From Deuterostichococcus epilithicus (taxonomy: Eukaryota > Chlorophyta > Trebouxiophyceae > Prasiolales > Stichococcaceae): a stretch of 64,000 nucleotides of DNA. Below are positions 33,390 through 45,272 of this stretch, in pieces; positions within the stretch are counted from its first letter, which is position 1, and each line of letters opens with the position of its first letter. The position numbers and the translations under genes were made by a program. The stretch is from positions 2,046,001 to 2,110,000 of the forward strand of contig JAVTLE010000001.1 in assembly GCA_033439295.1 (NCBI GenBank). The letters are read 5' to 3'. A model generated the notes under the pieces. It was not told the DNA's origin, did not search any database, and saw nothing but the letters and a program-made list of their open reading frames with translations.

Positions 33390-33650
33390 CTCGTGCACCT
33401 GAAGGGCCCCTTTAAATAAGTAATAATATTTGTAACAAGTACAGCCGGAGCATCCTCGGGTAGGGCGGTACGGTTGAGGCAGTTGCAGGCGGTGGCTGAC
33501 TAAAGAGCAGGCTGGAAAGCGGCACGCAAGTATTGCAGTAGGTAGCTGTTCCAACCTATATGTGTAGTACCAGGGACCAGGCGACCACGGTCAGGTGAGG
33601 TCACCAGCAGTCCGTAGATGGGGGGCACCAGACCGGGTCGCCAGAACCCC
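33390..33650. repeat. Dispersed repeat R7, copy 2
   Basis: It corresponds to 27690-27965 in the same orientation: gctggaaagcggcacgcaag, taggtagctgtt, accaggcgaccacggtcagg, ggggggcacc. Ends are not sharp. Confidence 0.55.
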
Positions 33651-34010
33651 TCAAACCCGCTCCAGAGGGAAACGGGCCGAGAGGCGATGCAGCTGAGTAG
33701 CGCATTGTCGTGACCCTCCGCGTGCAATGGGGCCTCATGGCTCAGGGCGATGCACATGTGATTGGCAGCATGACGGTGATAGGGACCTGACGGATTTAAG
33801 GAGCGAATATGAAGGGTGGTTTGTCGGTTAGCCAAGATTCAACATCATGAATTCACGACTCGTCTCTTGACGAACGTTTGCCGACATAAGGTGTCATTAT
33901 TTCTAAAGATGACGTGGTCTCAATCCGTTGCCACAGCCTCGATGAGGCAACCACATGAATAGGTTCCTTTTTGTTGCTTCTTCGAAACAAAAGCAAAAAC
34001 AGACGAGCTA

Positions 34011-35864
34011 TCAGGCTCTGCCGAGGATGTCGGCGCGTGTGGAGACGGGCACTGGGAAAAAGCGTTCATTTTGCAGACGGTCAACTATGTACTCGCAGGT
34101 GAAATTGTATGTCCACATGTGCCTGTATTGCGTCATAAGCGTTTGCGCCCGGGACAAGTCAAAGTCTTGCATACGTTGCGGAATAGATGCCATCTCCTTG
34201 CGGTGGACAATGATGGCCAACTCGTTCCAGTCGAGCAGCTCCTACATGCAGTGAAGTTGAAGTCGAGGTCACGCACTGCATAGATGTCCACGCTCGCTCA
34301 TGCACTTCCGACAGCTCTACATGCCAATTGCTGCAGCTACTCTTTTACACAGCTTGGCACCTAGACACAAAGCAAACTGCTGGTTGAGTAATGAAGGCCA
34401 CACCTGAAAGGGTAGCACCGGGTCGTAGTCCCAGATGTAAACGGGGGCCGAGCCTAGCTGCAGCGCCTCATAGAGGCGCCAAGAGGTGGAGCCGAACCCA
34501 CGAGGGGCTAGTGTGAAGTTGGAGCGCTCAATGATACGCGCTGTCTCAGCGTTGTCAGCTTTTCCGAACAGGGCGCCGTGTGGCGCCAGCTGGGCGAGCA
34601 TCTCGCTGCGTACCCTGTGCGTGGTCAGCCCGCCATAGAAGCTGACGTTGATGTCCTTCGTCAAGCCTTTCGGCGCCAGGATCTGCAGCAACAGTAACCG
34701 GTTTGCTAAATCTTGGCAGCAATCGCAACTGTGCCGTGCACTTGAAATGCTGCTCGGACAGGAAATCCGACTGGGCCCGCCGGCGCAAGAATTTGCCTCA
34801 GCGAACCCGATGAGAGTCTGGCGGCAAAGCGAGTGCTCGACTACACGCCGGCAACTGGTTTGATGCCATACTAGATGTCAGGTTTGAGAAAGCTGTCAAG
34901 CTTCATAGATGTTTAGACCTTTAGACCTTGCGAAGACTTTGAATTTGCGGCATCATTCGGCGGCATGTTGTCTGTTCAAGAGAACTCGTTTGGTTGCTGA
35001 TCATGCAACACTATTGCGGGCCTCACCTCCTTCAGTAATGGAAGTGGCACCGAGCGCACGCCGCGGCTTGTTGAACCGCTGGCAAACACCATAAGGTCTA
35101 ACCCAGGTGGCACTGTTATGGGCAAATGTGGATTTACCACGCCCTTAGCGATCTGCAGTACCATAAAATACCGGTACTCCCGCCGCAGGCCGCCGAGGTA
35201 CGTTTCCATGTCGGCTTTGCGCTCGGCGTTGCAGTAGAAAGCGCAGTCGAAGAACATGACGGGCAGGTACAGTCGCTCGCCAAGGTCGGTATTTCCGGCC
35301 TGCGCTGCCTGCCAGTGCTCAAAAAAGGCGTTCTCGATCCAGGGGCCTGTATATCCTGCGCACAGGCATATGTCTCCTTTGCGATCACGGCACTGCACGG
35401 CAGATATGGGTATTGCAAGCCAACGCCATGGGTGATGGCCGCTAATTGCTTATAATGATCAGGGCACAAACGTTCTGATGGGTCAGAACCGGGCAGGGGC
35501 ATCTGGCATGCATTGTCACGTGATCCTTGTCCGCACACGGCACAGGCTGCGGCAACACGCTGAGACGCCACCAGCTGCTCGGGTGGGTTGCTGGACTACC
35601 TGCCCACTTTGTCGGTCTCGTCTGAAACCGCTTGGCATCCTCCAGCAGAAACGTCTGATATTCCTGCCGCGCGGCCTCGTCGACGGCTGTGGCCCCCGGC
35701 AAACTGGCGAGGCCGGTGGTGCGTCGTGTGCTGTTGTCTTGTCGCGCTGACTGCAGGCACTGCCTTGTGTGCGGGACCTGAATGACTAGCAGCGCCGAAA
35801 GCCCCGCTACCAACGCCACGAGGGTCACGATGCAGGCAGCTGACTGCTTCTCGGACTTCCACAT
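34011..35864 (-). CDS. Exostosin-family glycosyltransferase (GT47)
   Basis: Five minus-strand exons splice in phase: 35864-35600, 35546-35394, 35355-35027, 34682-34404 and 34241-34011, giving 418 residues. I chose ATG 35864 because it sits just before a type II anchor (SAACIVTLVALVAGLSALLV). An upstream in-frame ATG at 35966 lies inside an M2 MITE. The exostosin pattern follows: TGPWIENAFFEHWQAAQ, YLPVMFFDCAFYC, VPLPLLKE then APKGLTKDINVSFYGG, THRVRSEML, and the hallmark SNFTLAPRGFGSTSWRLYEA with LQLGSAPVYIWDYDPVLPFQ. The C-terminal part is ELLDWNELAIIVHRKEMASI. GT47 members add beta-linked sugars (Gal, Xyl, GlcA, Ara) to polysaccharides or glycans; the specificity here is unknown. A Cys-rich insert occurs at residues about 90-125. 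Confidence 0.87.
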
Positions 35865-35936
35865 GTGATCTTGCAACGGCTTACAGCCTGCAGCTTCCGA
35901 ACTCGGCGTGCAGCAAACAAGCTGGAACAGCGTTTG

Positions 35937-36243
35937 TAGGGCCGTGTTCACACTAGCCTCACTCAAGCCTCACTCAGCGCTCGCTTGAGTGAGGGCTGAC
36001 TCATAAGCCCTCAAAGGGAGGAGATAAGACACTCCCGCGCTCGCTGCTGGGCTGCCCCGGCGTCGCCGCGACCCGCGCGCGAGCCTCACTCAGGCGCCTC
36101 ACTCAAGATCTGAGTGAGGGTCGACCCTCACTTAGGATCTCGGGGGCTTTAGGTGGCTTGAGTGTGGTGACGCATCTAAACCCTGAAATTCCTTAGTGAG
36201 GTGCGCTTGAGTGAGGCAATTTCGTTAGCGTGAACATGGCCTA
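35937..36243. mobile_element. Fold-back MITE, family M2, complete
   Basis: Ends gtagggccgtgttcacacta and tagcgtgaacatggccta are inverted. The interior holds cctcactcaagcctcactca and many gagtgagg words. It lies about 75 bp upstream of the GT47 start codon, so it sits in the promoter or 5' leader. Confidence 0.8.
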
Positions 36244-36359
36244 ACAGAGATGTAGAGCCTGAGGGGGAATATCGTGAAACAAAATTCCCCTGACAGCCAA
36301 ACCCGCGTTACGGTTACCGGTTACGTCTACCGGCTGGGGCCGCCGTAGATCGTTCTGCG

Positions 36360-36842
36360 TAAGGTTGGCAGTTGCCGGATGTTGGAACCGGTGACGTTTA
36401 CCGGTTGGGTACGATTACCCCGATTATTTAACCAGATTCCGCCGGTTACCTCGCCCTTTTTGGTAAACCTCTTCGGAAATGGAATTGTCTCACCTCGCTG
36501 ATCATTCCTGTCTGATTTTCGAGCCTCTCTGGCTGATTTGCATTTAGCCAAACTTCTCGTGCGAACTGGCGTTGAAAGGCGTGCACCTGACAGTACTGGA
36601 CCCTTAGATGGACAACAAGGTGCAGCTGGTGGTGTGAAACCGTTTGGGGGGTAGTGCACATTGTTTGGGAAGCGTTGACGCTGTGCAGGCACAAAGTCAG
36701 CCGAATCCCTGCGCCGCTCCGCCCAGCCGCCGCCATACCCCCTGGCGGCAGCTAGAACCCACCTAGCTTAGAATGGGGAACGGCAGGTAACCGCGAGGTC
36801 ACCGGATTTCCGGCCCCGGTCACCGGTTGGCTGCCAACCCTA
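36360..36842. mobile_element. hAT-type MITE, family H1, complete by both ends
   Basis: Termini are aaggttggcagttgccgg and ccggttggctgccaacccta (inverted). The interior follows the 47628-48148 element in reverse (gcgccgctccgcccagccgc, ggtgcagctgg). The flanks do not give a clean 8-bp duplication; the right side abuts an M2 fragment (gctgagtaaggggtgactc). Confidence 0.75.
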
Positions 36843-38066
36843 GCAGGCTGAGTAAGGGGTGACTCTCAACCCTATTTTTTTGAGTGAGGTGCGCTTCTAC
36901 TATCGAAATGCTCGTCTAATTCACAAAAGTGCGGATTTAGGCCGAATCTGTCGCGCTGAGGAGCCACATGCGGGCGGCGGCCACCTCAGATGCTGTATAA
37001 TGTCGGGCTGCGGCGTCCTGCGCGAGGGCACCTTGCATGTCTGCTGACCCCAACGCCGCAGTTTGCCGGTCTTTGCTGGAAATATGAGGTATTCAAGTGA
37101 CGACTTTCATTGTGGGGCATGCCAGCTTTGCAGGCAGCCCTCACATCACTGTGACTCTGAGACCGTTGCAGAACGACATGACCTCATTACAGCGGCGGGC
37201 GGACGAAGAGGCGTTAGAGTTGCAGTCCCGACTGACACTTGCGTGCAGACTGAAAGTTTCCACTTAGGTACGCACAGCCGTGAATGGCGGGGAGACGAAG
37301 GCGACCGTATGCACTTGCCCTCTGCATGTTGCCGGCAGAAAGTCGATGCGCAGACCTCTGCAGCAACCGTGAGCAGCCTGCGCACGGGCGAGAAGCGCAA
37401 GCTGGCAGCAGCAAGGCAATCTTAAGGTGACCTCTTGACGTAGCGTCGAGGCGATTTCATACCGGGGGGAGTGACATGCCTTTCTGGTGACGGCAGAGCT
37501 GCAAGACCGTGGGCGCTGTGGGCAGGCAACGTGAGCCTGCTGCAGATGCAGCCTGAGGCTGTCTGCCGTGCCACAGCTCAGCGGATGTACATGGCCGCCA
37601 TGGTACAGCGCATCTATCGGGGTGGCATGTGTGCGACGCAGCAGTGGCTGCGATTGTGAAAGTGCAGCCTAAAGCGCAGGACGGCAACCCTTTGACGAGC
37701 ACAGGCCGAGAAACATGGTCACCAGCATGGTCCCACACTCACTGGAGAAGCACTGCCATCTCTGCCAGCCGCATTGCGCCAGCTGCCGGCTGCCGGATGT
37801 CCAGCAAAGCGGGCCATGTAATATCATGGAAACTGATGGTGGCCGGACAGCTGCCGCCGTTTAAAGCTATATGATCACATACGCCCAGCCGTATGCGTTT
37901 ACCCGCAGGTTGTTGTTTCATTGAGTGCTTTGCGCTCCTCATCAGAGATCAGACGGTTCCCAATCGCATATTTAGTCCCCGTCGGAACGACGGGTAGTTG
38001 TGACTAAGCTCAAATGCAACTAAATACAGGTATGATTAGCTACATCAGTCTCAGGCGACTACATCT
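36843..38066. other. Intergenic, no gene recognised
   Basis: It starts with an M2 fragment (to about 36895). The rest holds short frames only; none has a domain. Confidence 0.35.
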
Positions 38067-38132
38067 ATGATCTATCACCCCGAGGGTTTCTGTATCCTCC
38101 AGCCCGGCAGCGGCAAAATTGCCACAAACACT

Positions 38133-39316
38133 ATGATACGTGGGCCAGCCGTGCAGTCCGCCGTCGTCTTGAGCCTGTGCGCAATAACGGTGTTGTATGC
38201 AACGTCCTGGAAACCCCGTCTCAGCTGGGAAGCAAGCGACTCAGATCCCCACTGCCACACCCCTCCAAACAGCGTTGTCCGTTGGGATGACAGAGAGAGG
38301 CGGTGCTTGCCTGACGTGTGCGGTGATCTCGACATTCGAACGATACCTGACCTTGATGGCAACGTGCGAAAGTCTATCGTCTGCAACATGCGGCTTTTTG
38401 ACGCGGACCGCGCACGGCAGTGCTTGCAGAACAAGCGAGTTGTTCTTCTCGGAGACTCGACTATGTCCGAAGTCGGCATCGACATGCAGATGCTCATCAG
38501 CGGAGCTGGCAGCAACACAACCAAGATTGCAGCTTACATCAATCGCGCTGTGCACAACCTGAAAGATGTGCTGTTGCCGGAGCCTGCTCTGGAGAGCGAC
38601 GAGCCTGACCACAATGGCTACATCAACACCCGGATGCGACACGCAAGCGATGCCCCCCGCAACCATCCGTACAGACACTTCACCTTGACGGCGCCGCGAT
38701 TTAACATAACGATTGAGCACCGCTTCACTGGCGCCCACAAGGTCGGAGGCCAGCTAGAGGGAATAGGCACATTCCAGCAGCAGGAGTTTCAATCAGAGCT
38801 GAGATGTCTTCTCGGGGAAGATCTCTCGTGTCCTAACCCTGATGTTGTCGTCATCAACAGCGGCTTTCATGATGTGTGGGGACCCGAGCCCGTGTATGCG
38901 AGCTTCGAAGCTCCAATGCAAGTGCTCGCAGCACGCCTGAGTGCATTGAACTCGTCCGTTGTTTGGGTTGGCACGAAGGCTTTTAGGCCTCAATATAAGG
39001 CACATGTTTTGGCCATGGGGCTGGATCGCCTTGCGCAAGCATACTGCAATGCAGAGGGCATCCCGTTTGTTGACCTCTTCGCCGTGATGCACAATTTTTT
39101 GCCCATGGGAGCAGATGTCAAGTCCTTCACAGGTGAGCGCTGGCGGATCATTGCAAGTTATTTGCGCACACCCATGCCGTTGATAACATTTTTCCTGTGT
39201 GATTCGCAGGAGACTATTTGCATTGGGGCTCCAATGGGTTCAAGAAAGGGGCAACGAAAACCCTCACGCTCTCTTCCCTGATGACCCAAGCGATCATGGG
39301 CGGCATATGCCCTTAG
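38133..39316 (+). CDS. PC-esterase / TBL-like (SGNH-fold) membrane protein
   Basis: Two exons: 38133-39132 and 39210-39316, 368 residues (or 390 if ATG 38067 is used). A signal anchor follows the start (AVVLSLCAITVLYATSW). The protein has the layout of plant TRICHOME BIREFRINGENCE-LIKE and NXPE/PC-esterase domains. CLQNKRVVLLGDSTMSEVGI carries the GDS nucleophile serine (about residue 111). DVVVINSGFHDVWG matches the second conserved block. GDYLHWG just after the intron supplies the Asp-xx-His pair of the catalytic triad. Such proteins move acetyl groups onto or off cell-wall polysaccharides and glycans. Activity on this locus's glycan is inferred; a plain SGNH hydrolase is the alternative. 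Confidence 0.8.
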
Positions 39317-39682
39317 GCTTTGGCAGCACAAGGAATCGTTTCTTTGTGTGACAACCACCCCATTCACTGTTTGTGCTGTCGTGTATATTGCGGAACAGAA
39401 ACAGCAAGATGTTCATTGCTGCCAAAGAGAAGTCATCACACGGTATAAAATTGCCCTACCTGACCAGAACTTCAGAACTGCTATGTGTATTGGTCCTGCC
39501 GAGCGTTGCCTGGATGCGGATCTCAGGGTCTGGGCTCAAAGCAGGAGACTTTCACGCTCTTGGTCAAACGTCAGAAGCCGCCCTCACGAATGTCCTTCAA
39601 CCTCTTCTGCTTGCAAGGAGAAAGTGTTCAGTTCACATGGTGAGGTGGCAGAATTTTGCTTCGTCACAGGTTGTTGGTGTGG
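39317..39682. other. Intergenic after the TBL-like gene
   Basis: I saw nothing I can name. Confidence 0.3.
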
Positions 39683-40470
39683 AAAGAATTGTGGCTTTTT
39701 CCGCGAATTGGAAGTGTGTCCTAACCATGCTCGACGACGGAGTGACACACAGTATTGCTTCCAGAGGGTTCGATTCTAAACAGTTCCACCGCCTTGACAT
39801 AAGGGTCGGCAGACTGTCAGACAGCTGCAGTTCTCTGTCCTCCGCTCTCATGCCTCCCCGCCGGGCTACACCCTTGTTGCTGCAAATCAATGCACCGAAC
39901 TTGCCATCGACCGCTTGGAGCCTGACTATCGGTATCAGGGGCAGCAATGCTGTCTCGGAAAGGCTGGGTTTGTCTTGCTCAGCCGGAGCAGCAGCGGTGG
40001 CGATGGGAGGGCGCGTTGGACACCTGCACATCCAGGGCGTCTCAAAACGCGGACGATGACGGACGAGCAGGGGCGCAAGACGTTGAGGGAGCGCTTCGAA
40101 ATCTTCATTCCGGTCCGATAGCTCAGGTGGGTGCACAGCCTCCTCGTCCTCTGAGTAGGTGCGACTCATTGCACAGCATTGCTGCACAACACCGGATTGT
40201 CTCTCCATGGATTGGCCAAGCAAGCTGCTGGTCTAGACGTGGTCGACGAGTAGGACCTCTGGCAGATGCCGTTGTTCGATGGACTGAGAGGAGGACTCGC
40301 TTTATCAGCAGCCCTGTTACGTGTTACCCCCTGCTAACGTGTTAGGCAGCTGGTTAGCTGTTCGGAATCGTATCATATCACAGCTCACTGTAGTTGTAAT
40401 CCCTGATGCCACCATCCCTCGTCCAACTCCTTATTCGGCACCTTTTTTTCGTTTTGCGATAAATTAGATA
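39683..40470. mobile_element. hAT family H3 internal fragment
   Basis: It matches 17725-18470 in reverse orientation nearly throughout: ttttccgcgaattg, gtcgacgacggagtgacaca, ctgtctcggaaaggctgggt, cacctttt.tcgttttgcgat. Both termini are missing. Open frames inside (up to 228 codons plus, 196 minus) mirror those in the other copy but lack known motifs. Confidence 0.7.
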
Positions 40471-41796
40471 TAAACATTCGTTTATGTTCATATTTATAAG
40501 CATTCGTTTATATACATAGATAGCAGTAACACCCGGACAGGACAGAACATCCACGAACAGCCGCAGTATTCATTGGGTTGTGAAGATATCTCTCCTCAAT
40601 ATACCTAGGATATAGGATAAGGATATACCGTGTCATCCTTCTGCGATCAGGCTGCTGGCTGCTGCCTTTGCTGTGCGCTCGCTTATTATTAAAAAATCCT
40701 GTCCAGACGCATTGAGATTGAGTGTTTGTGCCGCAAGTTATCATGCTATAGGTTTGAGCCAAGAAGGTCCCACCTGAGAAGTACGAGGCCTGCTTGCACG
40801 AGCAGGCAGATCATGCAAGCGAACATGCACAGCGGCACCGCGAAGGTCTCGCGTTGCTGGGGGCGCCAAACTCCAAAATTCCCATTGCAGCCTCTGCCGC
40901 AGCGTGCCTCGCAGCAGGTAGATGCAAAGGAATGGTTTCTCGATAAGAACGGTGAGCATATGGATGTGCTGGCCAACTCCCAGAGTCCGACACTGAGTGA
41001 GGCGGCAGTGCAATGACGCGTGCTGACAAGTGTAGGGTCAAGCCAGTGTGGAACGTGTTTATGAGGCAATGCACGAGCCCTCGTCCTCTTGAGACGTTCA
41101 GAGGATGACCACAGCATTGTCACAGGCTTTGCGCCATTGGTGCGCAAAGACTGTCAAAGCCTGCCACAGGCTCCACGCACCAATGGCGATTTGCTGTGCA
41201 AGGCAGCGGAAGAAGTGAAGAGAGGCTGCGGAAAAGCCGAGAGTGATATTCCAGCCTCGCTGCGCGACGAGAACGCACGTTCCAACATGTCTTGATGCCT
41301 TTCAGCTTGCCGTGCGCCGCACGATTACATGCCCATGATTACGGTTTGTCACGAAGCAAACAACACAGCGCTGAGCCAAGGTGATGATGGGCCAAGCACC
41401 TACCTAGTACACTTCGTATTGATCGCCATGCCACACGCAAAGTTCAGACAAGCCGTCAGAGAGCGATCACTGCAGGCACAGCGAGGGTAGCCAAGTTTTG
41501 AGACTAGGGTTTGATCACGAGCCCTCTTGTGCCTCACTACAACCTCTTACAACATTGCTTCAGGCCACATGCACATTACAGCCGTCCCCTGAATCTCGGA
41601 GGGCTAGTCGGCTGGTTGTCAACACGTGGGAGAGACGAGGCCAAGCCTTGATGATCTGGACCGACTGTCCAGGCACGTCTGTTTGGGAGCTTTACTGTGC
41701 TGCCGCGCCACAGGCACCTTTCATGCACGATACCCAGATAGTTGTCCGCTCTGCATACGAAGCCAGGCAGAGGCTAAACAACTTGAAGTCGATTGC
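40471..41796. other. Intergenic, no gene assigned
   Basis: A minus-strand frame near 40760-40850 has a hydrophobic run (AVPLCMFACMICLLVQAGLV) that could be a signal anchor of an unrecognised gene, but no downstream exons were found. An AT-rich patch with attcgttta repeats lies at 40460-40510. Confidence 0.3.
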
Positions 41797-44700
41797 TCAG
41801 AATACAGCCGGGCTCCGTCCTTTGCATCTGTAGGTGCACAGTACGGCAGGTGCTGCTGCATAGCATGCACCAGGCTCCTTGTGAAGTTTTCGAGCATGCA
41901 GCGCAGCTTATCGTTATACGATGGGCTGGCATTCTGTGCAATCGCATGACATGAGCTGCAGCTGCCATGTTGTGCACAGGGGGTTTAGAGTGGGAAAGCA
42001 ATGCATGGAGGAGCAGTCACCCCCAGTCGGCATGGAGTCGTCAAACCGCAGCCAGTGGCTCGGCACCACCTCAAAAGCCTCGTGGTAGCGTTTGCGTTCT
42101 GCACAACCCGGCGGTCGGGCAAAGCAGTCTTACTCCTTCAGGGCGCGCATGCTTGCGTTCTTGCGACAATGTTACAATGCCAACAGTATCTGAGCAGGCC
42201 GATGCCATGCAAATGCGTGGTGGTACACCAGAGGCACCTGAGTTGTCCAGCACGAGAATGCCCCCCTGTAATAGGAGCAGCCGTTTCAACTGTTAGCATT
42301 GCTGCCTTGGCAAGCTGCATTTGGCAGCGCCTGGCACATGCCAGCGTGACGATCAGAGCACCAGATAATTGTTGTCACAGCTGCGGGCTCCCCTTGCATT
42401 GCATGCTGCCGCAGCACAGCGATGTACCTCGGGCTTGAGCAGTGGTAGGGCGCGCTTTACACATGCGACGCGCGAGCGGCCGTCCACGACAATGTAGTCA
42501 AAGACCCCCTTCTGATCCGGCAGGAAACTGGCTGCTACATACTCCCTGCAAACAGGCATGTTCAAAACCCTCAGCCTGGTTTCCTTGAAGACACGCAGAT
42601 CGTTGTCCGTCGTAAGGTGCCAGACGAGCCCTGAACCAGTAGAGTTGGGGCTGGACGCCGCCTTGTCCCTGTATGCCTGACATGAGACCCAGGTCAGGAG
42701 CGATTGTCTTCAGTTGGAACGCAATAGCTTCACCCACTTCAACATTGGGGCATTGCAGAAGAGAGATGACCAGTGTATCTGACTGCAGAGAGCGTCGCAA
42801 GGCGGCATGTTCGTGTTGCAAATATTACGCTGGTAATGTGCACCGTTGCCTGACGAACCAGCCTGCATGCCGTCCAAAAGTGACAGTAGTATAGCACTCT
42901 ATAGCTATATCCTTTGCTGCCACACTGCGGCGCATCTCCCCACCCGGGTCCACCATGTGCCCTCTGTGCACGCTGTCAGGCAGCAGTGAAGAGACGTCAG
43001 GCCGCAGCAATGCCCCCTAGTGGCCCGATTGGTTACCCAAAGCTGCTGGGATCGTTGAACTGATCGCCGGCCCCCGATGGCGAACCCCGCGGCACCGTAT
43101 GCGACACCCAATGCTGCTCCAGGTAGTCGGCCCCAAACATGCTCTCCAGCGACGCTTTCACCTGCGAAAGCAACAGTGCTGAGAGACGCAGCGCAATGTC
43201 CAAACGCAGGAATGGTCGAAACTCAAGGGGAGGTCAGGTCAACACAGCGAGAAGGGTATTGTGGCGGCATCCGAGCCATCCGATGCCTGTCTTGTACTGC
43301 ACTTGGTCAGGCAGCAACTGCCGAGCATGCTGATGCAGGCAGGAGAGGAGGGCGTCATCAGCACAGCTAGCAAGATGCTCGAGCAGCGCAGCGTCGCAAC
43401 AGCCAAAATGTTTTGTGATCCTGCATCATATCTGCTCTGACTAGGGTCTGATTGCAGCTGCGTGTGTGACAGAGCCTTACCTGCGGGACCCAGCCACCGT
43501 CATGCTCGATGGAGGTCAGCCGCCCAACGCGCACCAGGTTCCATTGAGACGAGGAGCCGGAACCCCACTCCAGTGCCTCCATGCCTGCAGGGCACAGGGG
43601 CAATATGAAATTAGACCTTAATGGATGCGCGCATCATGACCTGCAGGTGGCGGGCGCATGCACCCTCACCATGAGCAATGCGGCAAACTGCACGGCTAAC
43701 CAAGGCTTGCAGGCAAATCGATATACAGACTAGAAGGTCACGTTACACAATTCACTGCCCGCTAGCGGGAGAAGATGCTTCTAGGCCCGACCCTGGACAT
43801 GAGGTTTCTTCTGCCATGGCATGCACTGCGAGGCAGTCAGGTGAGCAATTGCAAGACCCCTGACTTTCGACATTGAGAAGAAGCTGGGCTATGAACATGA
43901 TGGTTGTTGAGCACAGGGTAGAGCCGCAGAATCCTCGGCAACTCTCGTAAAGGGCCTCTCCACAACATATCACTCCTCGTTTGTCAGCAGCTGCTTCGGC
44001 ATCATGCCATCGTGATGACAGAAGAAAGGCTACTGAAGACCTTCTCAAACTCCCTTGCTCACCGGTGTCGAGTAGCTGGTCCAGCATGACGATGGCATAG
44101 CGTGCCATCCACGGCTCGCAGATATTGCCAACATAGAATGGTGCACCCTGGTTTCTCGGCCGATGCCCAATGCCCCGGTCCGCTGGACAGTTTGTCATCG
44201 TGAATACCTGCGATACAAGATTGTTGACCAGATGCGAACCTCGAGGACGACAGCTAGCAAATGCTGCACACAGTCAGCCGCTGCACCATTTTGCTGGTGG
44301 GATATGAGTGCGGCAGAGACTGGAGCGACACGTGTGGCTAGGTTTTGGAAGCACATGAATAGGAAGGGAGGGCAGGATGCAGAGGGTGCGCTAGCGACAG
44401 CGGCGCACCTTTTTTCGTCCGTATGCTCGCATGCGGGCCACACGCTCCTCAGCCCCCCGGAAGCGATCAAACATGCCGGAAGCAGTGGCTTCTATGTTGT
44501 GTGCAGCGGCCATCGTTGTCCCTCCAGGCGGGCTTAGGGTTTGCTCGGCTGCACGATCGATATATGGTTGGCAGCAGCTAAAGAGAAAATTTTGAGGGGC
44601 CAGCAACTGTGGCCGGCAGAAATCCGCACCTGTGGACCCCTGGCCTTGTGGCAAGCTGACGCTCTTTTCATGAACTGCACTGTGCACATGGCCCAAATGG

Positions 44701-44807
44701 GCCGTGCCACCCACGATCAGCAGTATCACCGCGACAGCCACAAGCGTTCTGGCCCTTGATGGCGGCTCGAGCCTGCAGATGTATTGCAGACATTGCATGG
44801 ATGACAT
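41797..44807 (-). CDS. Class I SAM-dependent methyltransferase, membrane-anchored
   Basis: Seven minus-strand exons agree in phase: 44807-44409, 44207-44063, 43584-43481, 43161-43037, 42545-42428, 42265-42238 (28 nt) and from 42098 to a stop at about 41797, giving about 406 residues. The N-terminus is a type II anchor (RTLVAVAVILLIVGGTAHLG). The catalytic part reads EALEWGSGSSSQWNL (SAM-binding glycine loop), LTSIEHDGGWVPQ, FDYIVVDGRSRVACV and LPLLKPEGGILVLDNS followed by ERKRYHEAFEVVPSHWLRFD. This is the 'WGSGxST / SIEHD / VDGRxR / LDNSERxRY' pattern of a small algal and bacterial methyltransferase group whose substrate I do not know. The last 45 or so residues are uncertain, since an extra intron may remove them. 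Glycan methylation is inferred from neighbours. Confidence 0.78.
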
Positions 44808-45272
44808 GATGCAGTAATTACAAGTCTCTCGTGCCACTTCCGAACACAGCGACTACCGCATATGCCACCGGGTGGACAAGCAACCGAGCTGCACAGACCG
44901 TAGCTCCAGCACACACTATGGACCGTCGCGGACCGTCACACGCAGGGGTGAGATAACAGTGACCGATCCAGCGAGCGAACCCCAATACCAAAGTTTGGAT
45001 AGCGAAGACTTGGGTGACTCAAAGGCTCGGAATCAGCTCACGCAAGGCTCACCAAGAACTAGAAGGACGCGACATCGAGCGATCAGCGACCGGTTGGACA
45101 GCTGACGAAGGTGAATATGGCCGATCTGTGCCACCCACACTGAAGTCGTTCATCGCCGGAGGGTCGGTCCTGAAATGGCAGGCTACTAATCCCACGCAGC
45201 CCGCTGCACAAGACGTCGTTCGTCCTTAGCAACATTCACGCGCTTGACTGAGAACGCCGAACAACCGCCAAG
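44808..45272. other. Intergenic, upstream of the class I methyltransferase
   Basis: I saw no gene. The final eight bases are the target duplication of the next element. Confidence 0.3.

Noticed and set aside
39373-40223. Open frames of 228 (+) and 196 (-) codons
   Set aside because: They lie in an H3 transposon fragment; the same DNA in the other copy is not kept open, and there are no transposase motifs.
40741-41147. Minus-strand frame with a hydrophobic run
   Set aside because: Could be a signal anchor, but no downstream exons or family motif; kept only as a note.
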